DNA of 64,000 nt from Nocardiopsis sp. CC223A (GCF_030766825.1 NZ_JASFDV010000025.1:1-64000); one strand, 5' to 3'. Shown: positions 51,311-61,372, counted from the first letter of the stretch. The notes: a model not told the origin generated them from the sequence alone. A program made the numbers and translations.

Positions 51311-53014
51311 TCACCCTCGACGGGTACGGGCCCTGTCGGCCGCCCGGCGCGCGGCCGCCGCGACCCGGGCGTCCGGGTGCAGGCGGCCCAGCGCCTCCAG
51401 GACCGGCAGGGCCTCGGGGTGGTCGACCCGCCACACCCGCTCCTGCCCGGACAGCAGGAGCTCACCGAGAGCGTCCGGCCCCTCCCCGACCCCGGGGCCG
51501 AACAGCTCCCCCAAGTGCTCCTCGCCCAGGGCCAACAGCCCGGACACCGTGTCGATCGTCCACCAGGGGCCGTACTCGGCGAGCAGGTCCCGGTGCTCCC
51601 CGGGAGAGGTCCCGGGCAGGGCCATCAGGGCCCCGGCCGCCAGCCCGGTCACCTCCGGGCTCCCGGATCCGAGCAGGGCGCGCAGCTCCGGCGCGGCCCC
51701 GTCGCCCACCGCGGCCAGCACCGACACCCCGATGGTGCGGCGCAGCGCCCCCAGCGGTCCGGGCTTGGCGGTCGCGGCGGCGATGTCCCGGACCGCCTCG
51801 GCGGCCGTCCGCCCGGCCAGCCACGGACCGATCTCCGCGTCGTGCCACCGCGGGGGCAGCGTGCTCAGCCGGTCGAGGAACCCGGTGGTCCCGGTATCGG
51901 CGGCCCGGCCGGCGGCGCCCGTGTCCGCGCTCGCGCCGGCGGACCCGGCCGCGGAACGCGGAGCGGGCACCGCGTCCGCGGCGACCGGCTCCGCACGCGG
52001 TCCGTCCCCGGGTGCGAGCAGCCGCGTTCCGTGGCGCCCCAGCGCGGTGAGCACCACCGCGCAGTCGACCGGTTCGGTCGACGTCGTCTCCTGGGCCCCC
52101 GGCCACAGCGGCAGCGGCGAGCGTCCGCGGCCGAGCCGGTGCGGGACCAGGAGCCCGGCGGGGGAGACCCCGACCAGCCGGACCGCCCCGGCCCGGGCCA
52201 ACCGCACCACACCGGCGTACACCGCCTCGGTCACCGTCGCACGGGCCCGCGGCTCCAGCTCCGCCGGGTACCGGTCGCGACGCATGCGCCACGCCAGATC
52301 GACCAGCTCCATCAGCGGGACCGCGGCGCCCTCGGGCATCCCCAGCAGCACACGCAGGGCGGCGGGCAGGACCTCGTTCCCGCCGACCTCCCGCCCGGGG
52401 ATCTCATCACCCCTGACGGCCGACCGGAACAGGGCCTCCCACACGGCCAGGAGCCCATCGGGGTCCCCGTCCGCGAACCCGGCGGCGGGGCGCGCCACCT
52501 GGGATTCCACCTCGACGACCCCCAGCTCCACCGCCGCACGCCACAGCGCGGCGAACTCCGGCAGGTCCCGGGCGTCGTTCAGCCGCCGCAACCGGTCGGC
52601 GCGGTCGGCGGCGGCCGCCTCCGTGACCGCGGGCCACAGTCCCAGCTCCGCCACCACGGCGCGCACGTCGTCGGCACCGAGCATCCCTGCGCTGGTCAGC
52701 GGTCTGCACGGGGCGAGCCACCGGGCCAGGTCCAGCAGGTCGCGCAGGGGCACGCTCCGCGCGGCGGCCCGGGCCGGTCCCGTCCCGTCCGGCAGCGCGA
52801 ACGCGACGCGGCCGCCCATGCCCCACCCCGACACCGGCAGCGATTCCTCGAAGCCGCCGTACCCGGGCTCGGCCACGACCCCCCGGGCCGAACACTCACC
52901 GGCACCCCCGGTGCCACCACCGGTTCCGCCGGTCTCCGCCGCCGGGGATCGCTCACCCCCGGAGACGATCCGCGGCCGGACCGGTCGGCCGCCGTCCGTG
53001 CCAGTCCACACCAT
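51311..53014 (-). CDS. Hypothetical protein, 567 residues
   Basis: Soluble, helix-rich protein typical of large uncharacterised actinobacterial families. The C-terminus carries a HEAT-like decay pattern (GAAPELRALLGSGSPEVTGLAAGALMALPG) and ends with RVWRVDHPEALPVLEALGRLHPDARVAAAARRAA, a tail I associate with proteins found near SEC-C genes. Middle segments LAPCRPLTSAGMLGADDVRAVV and ALPVLEALG look like winged-helix or helical bundles. The ATG at 53014 follows GGGGAA; the frame stays open to 53494 through non-conserved sequence. It is convergent with the DUF5685-like gene. Confidence 0.7.
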   Translation of the reverse strand: MVWTGTDGGRPVRPRIVSGGERSPAAETGGTGGGTGGAGECSARGVVAEPGYGGFEESLPVSGWGMGGRVAFALPDGTGPARAAARSVPLRDLLDLARWLAPCRPLTSAGMLGADDVRAVVAELGLWPAVTEAAAADRADRLRRLNDARDLPEFAALWRAAVELGVVEVESQVARPAAGFADGDPDGLLAVWEALFRSAVRGDEIPGREVGGNEVLPAALRVLLGMPEGAAVPLMELVDLAWRMRRDRYPAELEPRARATVTEAVYAGVVRLARAGAVRLVGVSPAGLLVPHRLGRGRSPLPLWPGAQETTSTEPVDCAVVLTALGRHGTRLLAPGDGPRAEPVAADAVPAPRSAAGSAGASADTGAAGRAADTGTTGFLDRLSTLPPRWHDAEIGPWLAGRTAAEAVRDIAAATAKPGPLGALRRTIGVSVLAAVGDGAAPELRALLGSGSPEVTGLAAGALMALPGTSPGEHRDLLAEYGPWWTIDTVSGLLALGEEHLGELFGPGVGEGPDALGELLLSGQERVWRVDHPEALPVLEALGRLHPDARVAAAARRAADRARTRRG

Positions 53015-53376
53015 TGCCGTTCCCCGCTCACATAGCACTTTCCGCGACGACCGCCTCACCGCGCGCAACGACCACCGTTCTACCGTCCGCGGGCCCGTAC
53101 CGGGGGCGGTTTCGTGCAATCCGCACCCGCTTCCCACCTCCCGCGCGCGAACACACCACCCGAGATGGTGTCCCACCGAGCGGTGTGACTTCGTTCGACC
53201 CCCGCGCCCCAAAGGCAACGACATACCGGTCAGTGATCCGTTCTTGTTCGAACATCCGTTGTTCTCGCACCACTCCACGGGACATGACCCCACCCGACGG
53301 CCCCGGCCGTGATCCGGTGCGGGGAACCCTGTGAACATCCGGACGGCGCCCGACGCACGGGGATAACGTGGTGGAC
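53015..53376. other. Divergent intergenic region before SEC-C gene B
   Basis: No credible coding frame. It contains ATGGTGTCCCACCGAG at 53165-53180, shared with 41109-41124, and GATAACGT just before the SEC-C gene start, a possible -10 for a leaderless transcript. Confidence 0.5.
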
Positions 53377-54402
53377 ATGGCCGAAGACACCTCCGTGGAC
53401 GTGCCCCCGACCCGGCACGACGACGCCCTGATGACCGCCCTGCGAGCCCTGGACCTTCCGGAGGCCGTTCTGCGCGACGCGCAGGCGCACCCACAGGAGC
53501 GGAGGGAGATCCTGATGGACGCCGTGGCGGCGGACCTCCTCCCGAACGGCCGACGCGACCAGGCCCTCCGAGTGCTGCGAGCGCTCCGCGAACACCCGCC
53601 CACCCCGGAGGACGGCCAGTACGCGGCGATCGAGCTCGCGTACACGCTCCGCGAGAGCGGCGCGCCAGAGGACACGGCCGAGGCCGACCGGATCACCGCC
53701 GAACTCCTCAGGCCCGGGAACCTGGAGAAGACGCCCGCGTTCATGCTCGCCGACGAGCTCCGCGAACGGGGCGCCACGGCCGAGGCGCTGCACTGCTACA
53801 ACATCGCCGCCCGCGCCCACCTGGTCCGCCCCGCCGAGGAGATCGAGGACCTGGGCCCCTACGACCTGGAACTCCTGATGCACCGCGCCGACATGCGCAT
53901 GCGGCTGGGGTTCGCCCCCGACGCGCACGACGTGACGGCGATCGCGGTGGCGGCCCGGGAGATGGCGCTGGACGACGGGGAACCCGGGTGGGAGGACGAC
54001 CTCCCACCGGGTGAGGGCGAACCGGACATGCACGTCGAGGTGCTCTTCGCCCGGGAGTCCTTCGAGGAGGCCCGCGACCGGGGCCTGCTCACCGGCGAGA
54101 CGGCGGAGCACGGTGCCGACGCCTACTACCGCGCGGCCGAGGCGATGATGCGCGGGCAGGCCCGCGAACACCCGGGCACACCGCAGCGGGTGCTCCTGCA
54201 CGGCGTCGCCGAGATCACGGCGTTCGCCGAGGACGCGGGCCTGGACCCGGCCGAGCGCCGGACCCATCTGGAGTGGGCGCGGGCGACCACCACCGTCGAC
54301 GGCCCGTGGTCGGCCGCCTGGCCGCCCGGCCGCAACGAACCCTGCTGGTGCGGCTCCACCCGCAAGTACAAGAAGTGCTGCGGTTCCCCGACCCACCGCT
54401 GA
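53377..54402 (+). CDS. SEC-C motif protein B (paralogue of 48670 gene)
   Basis: A 341-residue protein. It shares layout and strings with the gene at 48670: ALHCYNIAARAHLVRPAEEIEDL against ALNCYNIACRSILSGPAETVADL, and RLGFAPDAHDVTA against RLGLSPDGHDLAA. It ends in EPCWCGSTRKYKKCCG, an intact zinc-binding SEC-C motif, preceded by a TPR-like helical region (DQALRVLRALREHPPTPEDGQYAAIELAYTL). The ATG at 53377 is preferred; in-frame GTGs at 53368 and 53371 are close alternatives. Paralogue pairs of this kind suggest local duplication. Confidence 0.86.
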   Translation: MAEDTSVDVPPTRHDDALMTALRALDLPEAVLRDAQAHPQERREILMDAVAADLLPNGRRDQALRVLRALREHPPTPEDGQYAAIELAYTLRESGAPEDTAEADRITAELLRPGNLEKTPAFMLADELRERGATAEALHCYNIAARAHLVRPAEEIEDLGPYDLELLMHRADMRMRLGFAPDAHDVTAIAVAAREMALDDGEPGWEDDLPPGEGEPDMHVEVLFARESFEEARDRGLLTGETAEHGADAYYRAAEAMMRGQAREHPGTPQRVLLHGVAEITAFAEDAGLDPAERRTHLEWARATTTVDGPWSAAWPPGRNEPCWCGSTRKYKKCCGSPTHR

Positions 54403-54513
54403 CCCGGCACCGGCCGGGCCCCGTCACCGACCGCGCCCCATCCGGCCGGTTCCGGCCGTGAACCGGGCCTCGCGCCGCTGCCGACCCCCGCGCCACCGGA
54501 GCACCGAGCGCCG

Positions 54514-56199
54514 ATGACCGACAGCACCTCGGGCTTCTCGCGGCTCACGGTGCCGGGGGCGGCGGCGCAGACCCTCGACAGGTGGGCCTGGTCCGGACCG
54601 GCCGACCGCCGACGGTGCGGCTCCGGCGCGCCGACGTCGCGGGGACGAACCCCGCCCCGGTGGTCCCACACCCGCCGGAACTCCTCGCTGTGCGTCGGCG
54701 GCGGTTCGGCCGGGCGGCGGGCACGCGCAGGGGCTCGGGGCCGATACGCCCGTTGGACGTGCCCCGGGGGCGGATCGTGGCCGGCCGGGCGGAAGCAGGT
54801 GGTCGCGCTCGTCGAGCGACGGGTGCCGGCCCCTGGGCGATCGAGGCGGGCATCCGGGGGAGGGCCGCGGGCCGTGTTCCCGCCCCGGACGCGAGTGGTG
54901 GCCGGCCGACGTGCGGCACAGCGACGCGACCTCCTCGCGCCGCAGCCCGCCGACCCTGCGGCGCCGCCCGCGCGGCGGGCCGACACCGGGGCGTTCTCGG
55001 TCGCCGCGGTCGGGATGGCGATCGGCCTGGTCGTCGTCGCGCAGCTCGTGGACCGCTTCGCCGCCCGCCACATCCTCGTGCCGGGGTTCGTGCTGTTCGC
55101 GGCCTCCATGGCGCTGATCGGCCTGGTGCCGCCGGTCGAGTGGGTCTACCTCGTCCCGTGCCTCTTCGTGGGCTTCTTCGGGGCCGGGACGGCCGTGCCC
55201 GCCACCAGGGCGGTGGTGAGCTGGTTCGACAACAACCGCGCCCTCGCCGTCGGAGTCGTGACGGGCATCATCGGACTGGGCTCGGCCCTGGCCCCGCTGC
55301 TGACCGGAGCACTCCTCGAAAGCGTCGGATGGCGGTCGGCGTACGGCCTCATGGCCCTGGTCTCGGTCCTGGTGTCGGTCACGATGGTCACCCTGTTCGT
55401 GCGCGCCCGCGCCGAACACCACGTCCGCGGACGACTCGTCCGGGAGACCCGGGCCCAGGGCCGCGACGTCAGCCTCGAACTCCCCGGCCTGATGGTCGGC
55501 GATGCGGTCCGCACCCGGCGGTTCTGGGCCATCGCGCTCGGGCTGGGCCTGGTCGGGGTCGTCGTCTACGGCCTCCAGGTCCACCTCGTACCGATGATGA
55601 CCGACCGCGGGCCGGCCACCGAGCAGGCGGGCACCCTGCTGGTCGTCTTCGGCCTCGCCTCGCTCGTGGGCCGGGTCGCCGGCGGCCTCGTCCTCGACCG
55701 CGTGCACGCGACCGTCGTCGGACCGGTCGTGATCCTCGCCCCCATCGCCGGCATGCTCTTCCTGGAATCGCCCTTCACCGGCGCCGCCGTCGCGGTCGCG
55801 TTCATCGGCGTCGCCTTCGGCATCGAGGGCGACCTGCTCACCCTGCTCATCACCCGCTACCTGGGCACCCGCCACTTCGGCCGGATCCCGGGCCTGATCC
55901 AGACCGCGTTCCTCCTGGACAGCGCGCTGGGGCCGCTCCTCCTCGGGCTGGGCTACGACCTGCTGGGCTCCTACGACCCCGTCATCCCCGTCCTGACGGG
56001 CGTCCTCGTCGCCGACGCGGTCCTCATCGCCACCCTGGGCCGCTACGCCCACCCCGCCGTCCACGGCTTCGACCGCCTCGCCGCCCGCGACGAGCTCGCC
56101 GCCGCCGAGGTGCTCAGCGGCATCGCCGGGAGCGGCGACCCCATCGCCGGGAGCGGCGACCCCCACGGCTCCCCTGACAGGCCCCGGGCCTGCGGCTGA
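54514..56199 (+). pseudogene. MFS transporter (OFA-like) that has lost its first helix
   Basis: From about 54985 on, the frame encodes a normal MFS permease: TGAFSVAAVGMAIGLVVVAQLVDRFAARH is helix 2, followed by ten further helices including GLVGVVVYGLQVHLVPMMTDRG, as in oxalate/formate-type antiporters. The first 155 codons (54514-54984) contain no hydrophobic helix and are Arg/Gly/Pro-rich, so helix 1 is missing or replaced. MTDSTSGFSRLTVPGA at the start may be the original N-terminus, implying replacement of the segment between. Translation could restart at the ATG at 55015 (394 residues, 11 helices). Function is probably lost. Confidence 0.7.
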
Positions 56200-56256
56200 C
56201 CATCCCACCCCGTCCGCCCGGGCGGACGGCCGACACCGACCCTCCCAGGAGAGACC

Positions 56257-57434
56257 ATGACCGAACAGAACCCCTGGCCGACCCGGCGGGCGGGACGGGC
56301 GACCGTTCTCGCCCAGTTCGGACGCGCCCGAGCCGACCTGATGCAGTGGGCGCTGACCACCGGCGACGCGCTCGCCGACGCGGTCGTCGCCGAGATGCAC
56401 CGGCTCGGGACACAACAGGACAGGCCCGTGGTCGACCAGGGCATCCGGGAGGGCCTGGCCTCCCTCACCGACCCGCCCCGGCACTGGAGGCGCTGCTGCG
56501 GCAGACCGAGAGTCTGCCCGACTACGCGGACGACGCCCTGCTCGACCGGGGACCCCTGCCGTTCCACACCTCGCCGCCGCCGGTGCACGTCATCGCGCTC
56601 AACGCCGGTTCCCTGATCCGGGTCTACGGATCACCGTCGATCTCCACGGTGCTGACGACCACCGGGCGGCTGGTCGACTCCGCGCAGCGGCGCATCCAGG
56701 AGACCGGGGCGTGGCTCACCCGGGTCATGCTGCCCGGCTGCCTGCGCGTCGGACGGCCGGGCTACGCGGCGACCCTCCAGGTGCGGATGCTGCACGCGCA
56801 CATGCGCAGGCTCGCGCTGAACCGCGGCTACGACGCCTCGGCCGACGGCAGCCCGACCAACCAGGTCGACCTGGGGCGGACCTGGACGGACTTCACCCTC
56901 ACCGCCTACACGGCCGAGGCGATCCTCGGTTTCGGGCTGAGCAGCCGCGAACAGGCCGACCTGTACCGCTACCGGTGGTACGTCGCCCACCTGCTGGGGA
57001 TCGACGAGCGCCTGGTCCGGGGGATCGCGGGCAACGAGGCCGCCGCCCGCCTGGACGCCGTCTTCCAGACCGTGACCGGACCGGCCACGGAGGACTCCGC
57101 CGTGCTGGCGGACGCGACCCTGGAGTCGGCGACCTCCGCGCTGCACGGACTGCTCCACGTCCCGCGCGAACCGGCCCGGCCGGCGCTGAACGCCATCGCC
57201 CGCCGGATCCACGGCGACGCCGTGTGCCAGGACCTGCGGATCCCCCCTCCCGCTCGCCGACGCCTGGCTGGGCCCGTGCTCTCCGGGCTCGCGCTGGCGC
57301 GCGACCGCCGCCGCCGGGACCCGCAGCGCTGGCAGGCCGCGATCGACCGCAACCTGGCGGCCGCCCTCGACCTGGCGGCCCGGCCCGCCCGGCCCACGGC
57401 CTACCAGCGCGTCGCCACCGGCTCCGCCGACTGA
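56257..57434 (+). pseudogene. Oxygenase MpaB-family (DUF2236) gene with one frameshift
   Basis: Frame 1 from ATG 56257 encodes MTEQNPWPTRR...REGLASLTDPP, and the continuation PALEALLRQTESLPDYADD is in another frame and runs to 57434. The crossing point is about 56478-56490, where a single missing C in CCCGCCCC would restore the frame. The second part has family features: RVYGSPSISTVLTTTGRLVDSAQRRIQETGAW, GRTWTDFTLTAYTAEAILGFGL and YRYRWYVAHLLGIDERLVRG, with the heme-region His expected in HMRRLALNRGYDA. Total length (about 390) equals intact relatives. Either a recent pseudogene or a base-calling error. Confidence 0.8.
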
Positions 57435-57694
57435 AGGCACCATCCCGTACCCGCGCCCCGGCCGCGGGCACTGCTCCCCGTCGGCCTTTCCCGGACCGGC
57501 CGGGGCGGACCCGACCCGGGCGCCGCCGGAAGCACACCGACTCCAGGACGGTGCCCGCCCCACCTCCCGCCAGAGTCGGAAAGCCCTTCTCCATGGCCGT
57601 TTCCGGCCGTTCGGTGGTACTGGCTCCGACATGCGCGCACCGTTAGAGTCACTGCTCGATCACCGCTGAGCCCCCACCCTGTGCGAGGAGTACG

Positions 57695-58405
57695 GTGCCC
57701 ACCGAACGGATCTGGCTCGACGTCCCCTACGCGGAGAAAGACCTGGCGAAGGCCGAGGGCGCGCGTTGGGACCCCGGCGCCCGCCGCTGGTACGCGCCCC
57801 GGCCGGGCATCGCCGCGCTGGAGCGCTGGGCGGCGCGCCCCGACGTCCCCGACCTGCTCCCCGGCGAGGACCGCTCACTCGGCTCCGGCCTGTTCGTCGA
57901 CCTGGTGCCCACCACCTGCTGGTTCACCAACGTGCGTTCCTGCGTCTCCCAACAGGACTGGGAGCGGCTGCGGCGCATGGTCGTGAACCGCGCGGGCCGG
58001 GTGTGCGAGATCTGCGGAGCGTCCGCCGACCGTGCCGCGCAGCGCTGGCTGGAGGTGCACGAACGGTGGACGTTCGACGAGCGCTCCAGGACGCAGACGC
58101 TGCGGCGGCTGATCTGCGTCTGCACGCCCTGCCACACCGTCACCCACTTCGGCCTCGCCCAAGTGAAGGGGCTCGCGACCCAGGCGATGGCCCACCTGAT
58201 CGCCGTCACGGGAGCATCCCCGACAGCGGCCCGGCACCACGTCGACGAGGCCTTCGCCCTTTGGGAACACCGCTCCCGCACGGTCTGGGACCTGGACCTG
58301 GGCATGCTCACCGGGGCGGGGATCACCGTCCAGCCCCCGCCCGAAGCGCGTCGCCGCGCCGACCAGGCCCGCACCGAACTCCTCCGCAGGCAACCCCTCC
58401 GGTGA
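57695..58405 (+). CDS. DUF5710-type N-domain plus HNH-like zinc domain protein
   Basis: A 236-residue protein. The N-terminal 45 residues (RIWLDVPYAEKDLAKAEGARWDPGARRWYAP) are the DUF5710 motif found at the start of DNA-processing proteins such as relaxases and primases. The middle carries RVCEICGAS and VCTPCHTVTHFGLA, two CxxC pairs around a VHERWTFDE stretch, resembling a degenerate HNH nuclease zinc core. GTG start with GAGGAG before it. A nucleic-acid-binding or nuclease role is a reasonable guess. It sits inside a zone of decaying genes. Confidence 0.75.
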   Translation: MPTERIWLDVPYAEKDLAKAEGARWDPGARRWYAPRPGIAALERWAARPDVPDLLPGEDRSLGSGLFVDLVPTTCWFTNVRSCVSQQDWERLRRMVVNRAGRVCEICGASADRAAQRWLEVHERWTFDERSRTQTLRRLICVCTPCHTVTHFGLAQVKGLATQAMAHLIAVTGASPTAARHHVDEAFALWEHRSRTVWDLDLGMLTGAGITVQPPPEARRRADQARTELLRRQPLR

Positions 58406-58521
58406 CAGTGCCGTCCGACCGGCAGCGACCGGGCCGCCGCCGCCCGGAAAGCCGGAACCGCCTACCAGGACGTCGTGGTGTACTTCCGTCACCACAACAC
58501 GGGCAGGGCGAAGCGGTGGAC

Positions 58522-59131
58522 ATGGCCTGGTCGCGATCGATCGGCATCGGGGCCGGCGGTGCGGCCCGGTCCCCCCTGAGCTTGCTCCTGACCACCTCTC
58601 TTTTCCTCACGGCCTGCTCCACCGGAGACGACGGTGTGGGAGTACCACCACCGGCCGGGCCGCGGGTGCGGCGGACCTGGTGTGGGAAACGGACGATCGC
58701 ACATCCGCCGACGCACTCGTTCCGCTTCCCGGGGGCGTCGTTGTGGTCCACGAGGAAGGGATCGTGGCCCTGGACCGCTCGTCAGGAGAGGTCCTGTGGT
58801 CGCACGGCGGGAGGAACGAGGGACATGCCGAAGCCGTGGCCGACGGTTCTCTCGTCGCGTGGGAGACCACCCGGGACGGTGGAAAGGACGAAGTGAGGAG
58901 TCGCAGACGCTGGTGGTGCGGGTGGTCCTGGGCCGGTGCCACAGGGCCGCCGACCCGGTGACGGTGCGCGCGGAGGAGACCGAGGACACCGTCACCCTGC
59001 ACGGCACCTACCTGTCCTCACGGGACTCGTGCCTGGCGGAGGACGTTCGCACGGTTGCGGTGGAAGTGGAGCTGGCCGAGCCGCTGGGGAACCGTGAGGT
59101 GCAGGACACGTACGGCGAGTCGATCGACTAA
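58522..59131 (+). pseudogene. Broken PQQ-propeller lipoprotein gene
   Basis: Three pieces in three frames. 58522-58640: signal peptide and lipobox (LLLTTSLFLTACSTGDDG). About 58665-58890: one propeller blade (LVWETDDRTSADALVPLPGG, GIVALDRSSGEVLWSHGG). About 58893-59131: the end of the usual C-terminal domain (LVVRVVLGRCHRAADP, VAVEVELAEPLGNREVQD). Two frameshifts and an internal deletion of most blades are needed to explain it. The intact family is an extracytoplasmic lipoprotein of about 400 residues or more. Confidence 0.75.
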
Positions 59132-59249
59132 CGGTCAAGGCAGGCCACGGGGAAGGTGCGTCCGGGGCGGCGGCCGACGATCTTCCCGAACACCGGTGCG
59201 GCGACACCGCCGGGGGAGGGGCGCGCACCGCGCCCGGACGGCAGGCGCC

Positions 59250-60257
59250 TCACCCGCCGTGTGCCGTCGTCCCTTCGGCCGAAGGAACAGGAAGAGTCCC
59301 GGCGTACGCGGCGATGCGGGCGTTCCTGGCGTGGATGAACTCCATGCTCGTCTCCATGTACCGGCGGTACGTCGCCAGGTCCGGCGGCACCGACGGCATG
59401 GCGAACTCGTCGAACGGCATCGCGAACCGGACCCGGCCCCCGTCGAGCAGGTCGTGGAGGAGGAAGTGGTCGATGAACCCCTCGAAGGTCTCGAACAGGG
59501 CGAAGAAGTCGGTGTACCGGGCGAGAACGTCGCCGAGCGGGCTCCGCCCGCCCGCGTAGTGGCGGCGGACGCACTCGACGGTCAGGTCGAACCGGTCGGC
59601 GATCCGCGGGTGGAAGCCGCGGGCGCCGTTGATCGTCTGCTTGGTCCCGATCCTGTTGCCCGGCCAGATCATCGTCCCGCCGATCGTGTAGGCCAGGTTC
59701 CAGAACGCCTCGAACTCGCCGTCGTCGAGTTCCGCGACGACGGCCGCCGCCTTGTGCGGGAACGTGGGGACGACGGCGTCGCTGCTGAGCCAGAACAGCC
59801 CCTTGTCCGACTCGTGGACGAGGTAGCCCCCCGGCCTCGCATCGGTCAGGTCGAAGCGTGTTCCGTCGGGGAGTTCCCTGCTCCAGAGCGTCCGGTGGTA
59901 GTGGTGCAGGGTGTCGCTGAAGGCGTCGGGGTCCTTGCCCGCGGGGGTGTCGGTCTGGAAGTCGTACGTCGTGTCGATCAGGCGGCCGTCGAGTGGTCGC
60001 GACCTGCTCGACGGGCCGGTCGCGGACCCGGAGGCGCCGCCCACGGCGCGGACGGCATGGTCGGGGCAGTGGATCCGTAGCCACCCCTTCGCGTGCCGGG
60101 CGTGCCGACGCTTGACGACCGTCAACCGGTCGGCGGGCAGAACGGTCCCGCAGGTGGAACACCTGCGGTGGTCGGGGCCCGCGGTGTTCCGGTCGGGGAA
60201 GACCTCGCCCAGGACACGGGGCTCGTCGTACCCGATCAGGTCTCGCTCGTCGGTCAT
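59250..60257 (-). CDS. Hypothetical protein (DUF6994-like)
   Basis: A 335-residue soluble protein. The N-terminus has a CxxC pair (RRCSTCGTVLPADRL) with a later CPDH, a probable zinc knuckle. The main domain contains DTTYDFQTDTPAGKDPDAFSDTLHHYHRTLWS, IGGTMIWPGNRIG, TINGARGF and DRFDLTVECVRRHY, a pattern I associate with DUF6994 of unknown function. The ATG follows GAAGGGGG. The neighbours downstream on the same strand are broken or small unknowns. Function unknown. Confidence 0.75.
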   Translation of the reverse strand: MTDERDLIGYDEPRVLGEVFPDRNTAGPDHRRCSTCGTVLPADRLTVVKRRHARHAKGWLRIHCPDHAVRAVGGASGSATGPSSRSRPLDGRLIDTTYDFQTDTPAGKDPDAFSDTLHHYHRTLWSRELPDGTRFDLTDARPGGYLVHESDKGLFWLSSDAVVPTFPHKAAAVVAELDDGEFEAFWNLAYTIGGTMIWPGNRIGTKQTINGARGFHPRIADRFDLTVECVRRHYAGGRSPLGDVLARYTDFFALFETFEGFIDHFLLHDLLDGGRVRFAMPFDEFAMPSVPPDLATYRRYMETSMEFIHARNARIAAYAGTLPVPSAEGTTAHGG

Positions 60258-60393
60258 GCCCGGGCCCCCTTCCGTTGCTGCTCGGTCCCGGCACGCCGGA
60301 GAGGCGGAGATTCCACGGTGGTCCTTCTCGTCGTCAGGGGGCCGTCCGCCGCATCACCGCCGCGGTACGCCTGGATGTCCGTAGAGGGCGGGG

Positions 60394-60651
60394 TCAGGCC
60401 CCGATGCGGGGGTCGGTGAGGATGCCGAAGATGTACGACGGCCCCTGGAGGTCCTGGATCCTCCCGGGGCCGCTCAACGGCATGAGCGCGTACGCCTCGG
60501 CGAAGTCGGTGCGGGGGATGACGCGGTCGGTGTTGTTCAGGTGGACCTGCCCGTGCCGGACGGCGTAGCCGAACGGGATGCCCCTCTTGGTGTGGAACAC
60601 CTGGCCCGCGCACGCCTCGATGCTGTGCCGGACACCGTCAAAGGTCGCCAT
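60394..60651 (-). CDS. Small conserved hypothetical protein
   Basis: An 85-residue protein beginning MATFDGVRHSIEACAGQVFHTKRGIPFGYAV and closing LSGPGRIQDLQGPSYIFGILTDPRIGA. The compact beta-rich look and the near-C-terminal PSYIFGILTDPRI string suggest a conserved actinobacterial family, unknown in function. GGAGAATGG precedes the ATG. Same strand as the DUF6994-like gene (upstream on the chromosome map); the spacing of 136 bases is not operonic. Confidence 0.65.
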   Translation of the reverse strand: MATFDGVRHSIEACAGQVFHTKRGIPFGYAVRHGQVHLNNTDRVIPRTDFAEAYALMPLSGPGRIQDLQGPSYIFGILTDPRIGA

Positions 60652-60699
60652 GGCCCCATTCTCCGCTGACGGGTGCCGTGTACGGCAAGACCCGGGGCC

Positions 60700-61125
60700 C
60701 TATCCGTGCCCGAGAAGTCCTCGCACCGCCTCCAGATCGGACTCCCGGTTCCGGCGCAGCCGGCCACGGCCGTCGGCGTCCAGATCGGCGGGCCGGATCA
60801 CCACCAGCCGCAGGTCGTGCGCCGGGATCTCGGTGTCGCGCCGCCGGTCGTACAGGGCGCGCTGCTCGCCCCGGTGCACGCCGCTGACGGTGAGCTTGTC
60901 GGGCTTGTCGAAGTGGGGCATGGGCCGGTCGTGCTGGAGTTCGCGGTACTCGACCACGAGCCGTCGCCCCGGCCAATAGGAGTCGACGGGGAGCCTGACC
61001 CGCCTGCCGTTGGCACCCGGGTCACCGAGCAGCCAGTCGAACCTGTGCTGCCGGGTTCCGGTCTCGCCGAGGACCTCGTCGCACAGGCCGATCACGTACG
61101 CCTCGTCGCTGTCGTCTCTGCCCAT
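60700..61125 (-). CDS. Putative restriction-endonuclease-like fold protein
   Basis: A 141-residue protein with the order expected for a PD-(D/E)XK-type nuclease: GETGTRQHRFDWLLGDP, then RLPVDSYWPGRRLVVEYRELQH (Asp and Glu-X-Arg-Glu strand pair), then RRDTEIPAHDLRLVVIRPADL. The string LPVDSYWPGRRLVVEYRE is the most diagnostic. DNA cleavage or repair is possible but unproven. It is alone, about 50 bases upstream (minus-strand sense) of the 85-residue gene. Confidence 0.6.
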   Translation of the reverse strand: MGRDDSDEAYVIGLCDEVLGETGTRQHRFDWLLGDPGANGRRVRLPVDSYWPGRRLVVEYRELQHDRPMPHFDKPDKLTVSGVHRGEQRALYDRRRDTEIPAHDLRLVVIRPADLDADGRGRLRRNRESDLEAVRGLLGHG

Positions 61126-61207
61126 GCCCGGATGATGCCACCTCCCGCTGCCGCACGGGGGCGGATCACGAACCGATCAGGGGCCACTCCGACCTTGCAC
61201 ACCCCCG

Positions 61208-61357
61208 GTTGCCGCGGCCTCCACCAACGGCACCGTGCGGGTGTGGGACGCCGACATGCCCTTGGAGGAGCTGACGCGAGTAGCGCGGCGGTGTACCTTC
61301 CGGGCCCTGACACCGGAGGAGCGCCGCACGCACCTGCTCGCGGTCTCTGAGGGTTGA
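61208..61357 (+). pseudogene. Relic of a WD40-repeat protein
   Basis: Fifty codons without a start: STNGTVRVWDADMPLEELTR is the end of the last WD40 blade, followed by the C-terminal tail TFRALTPEERRTHLLAV and a TGA. The upstream blades are absent. Confidence 0.7.
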
Positions 61358-61372
61358 GGGGCGGGTGCGGGG

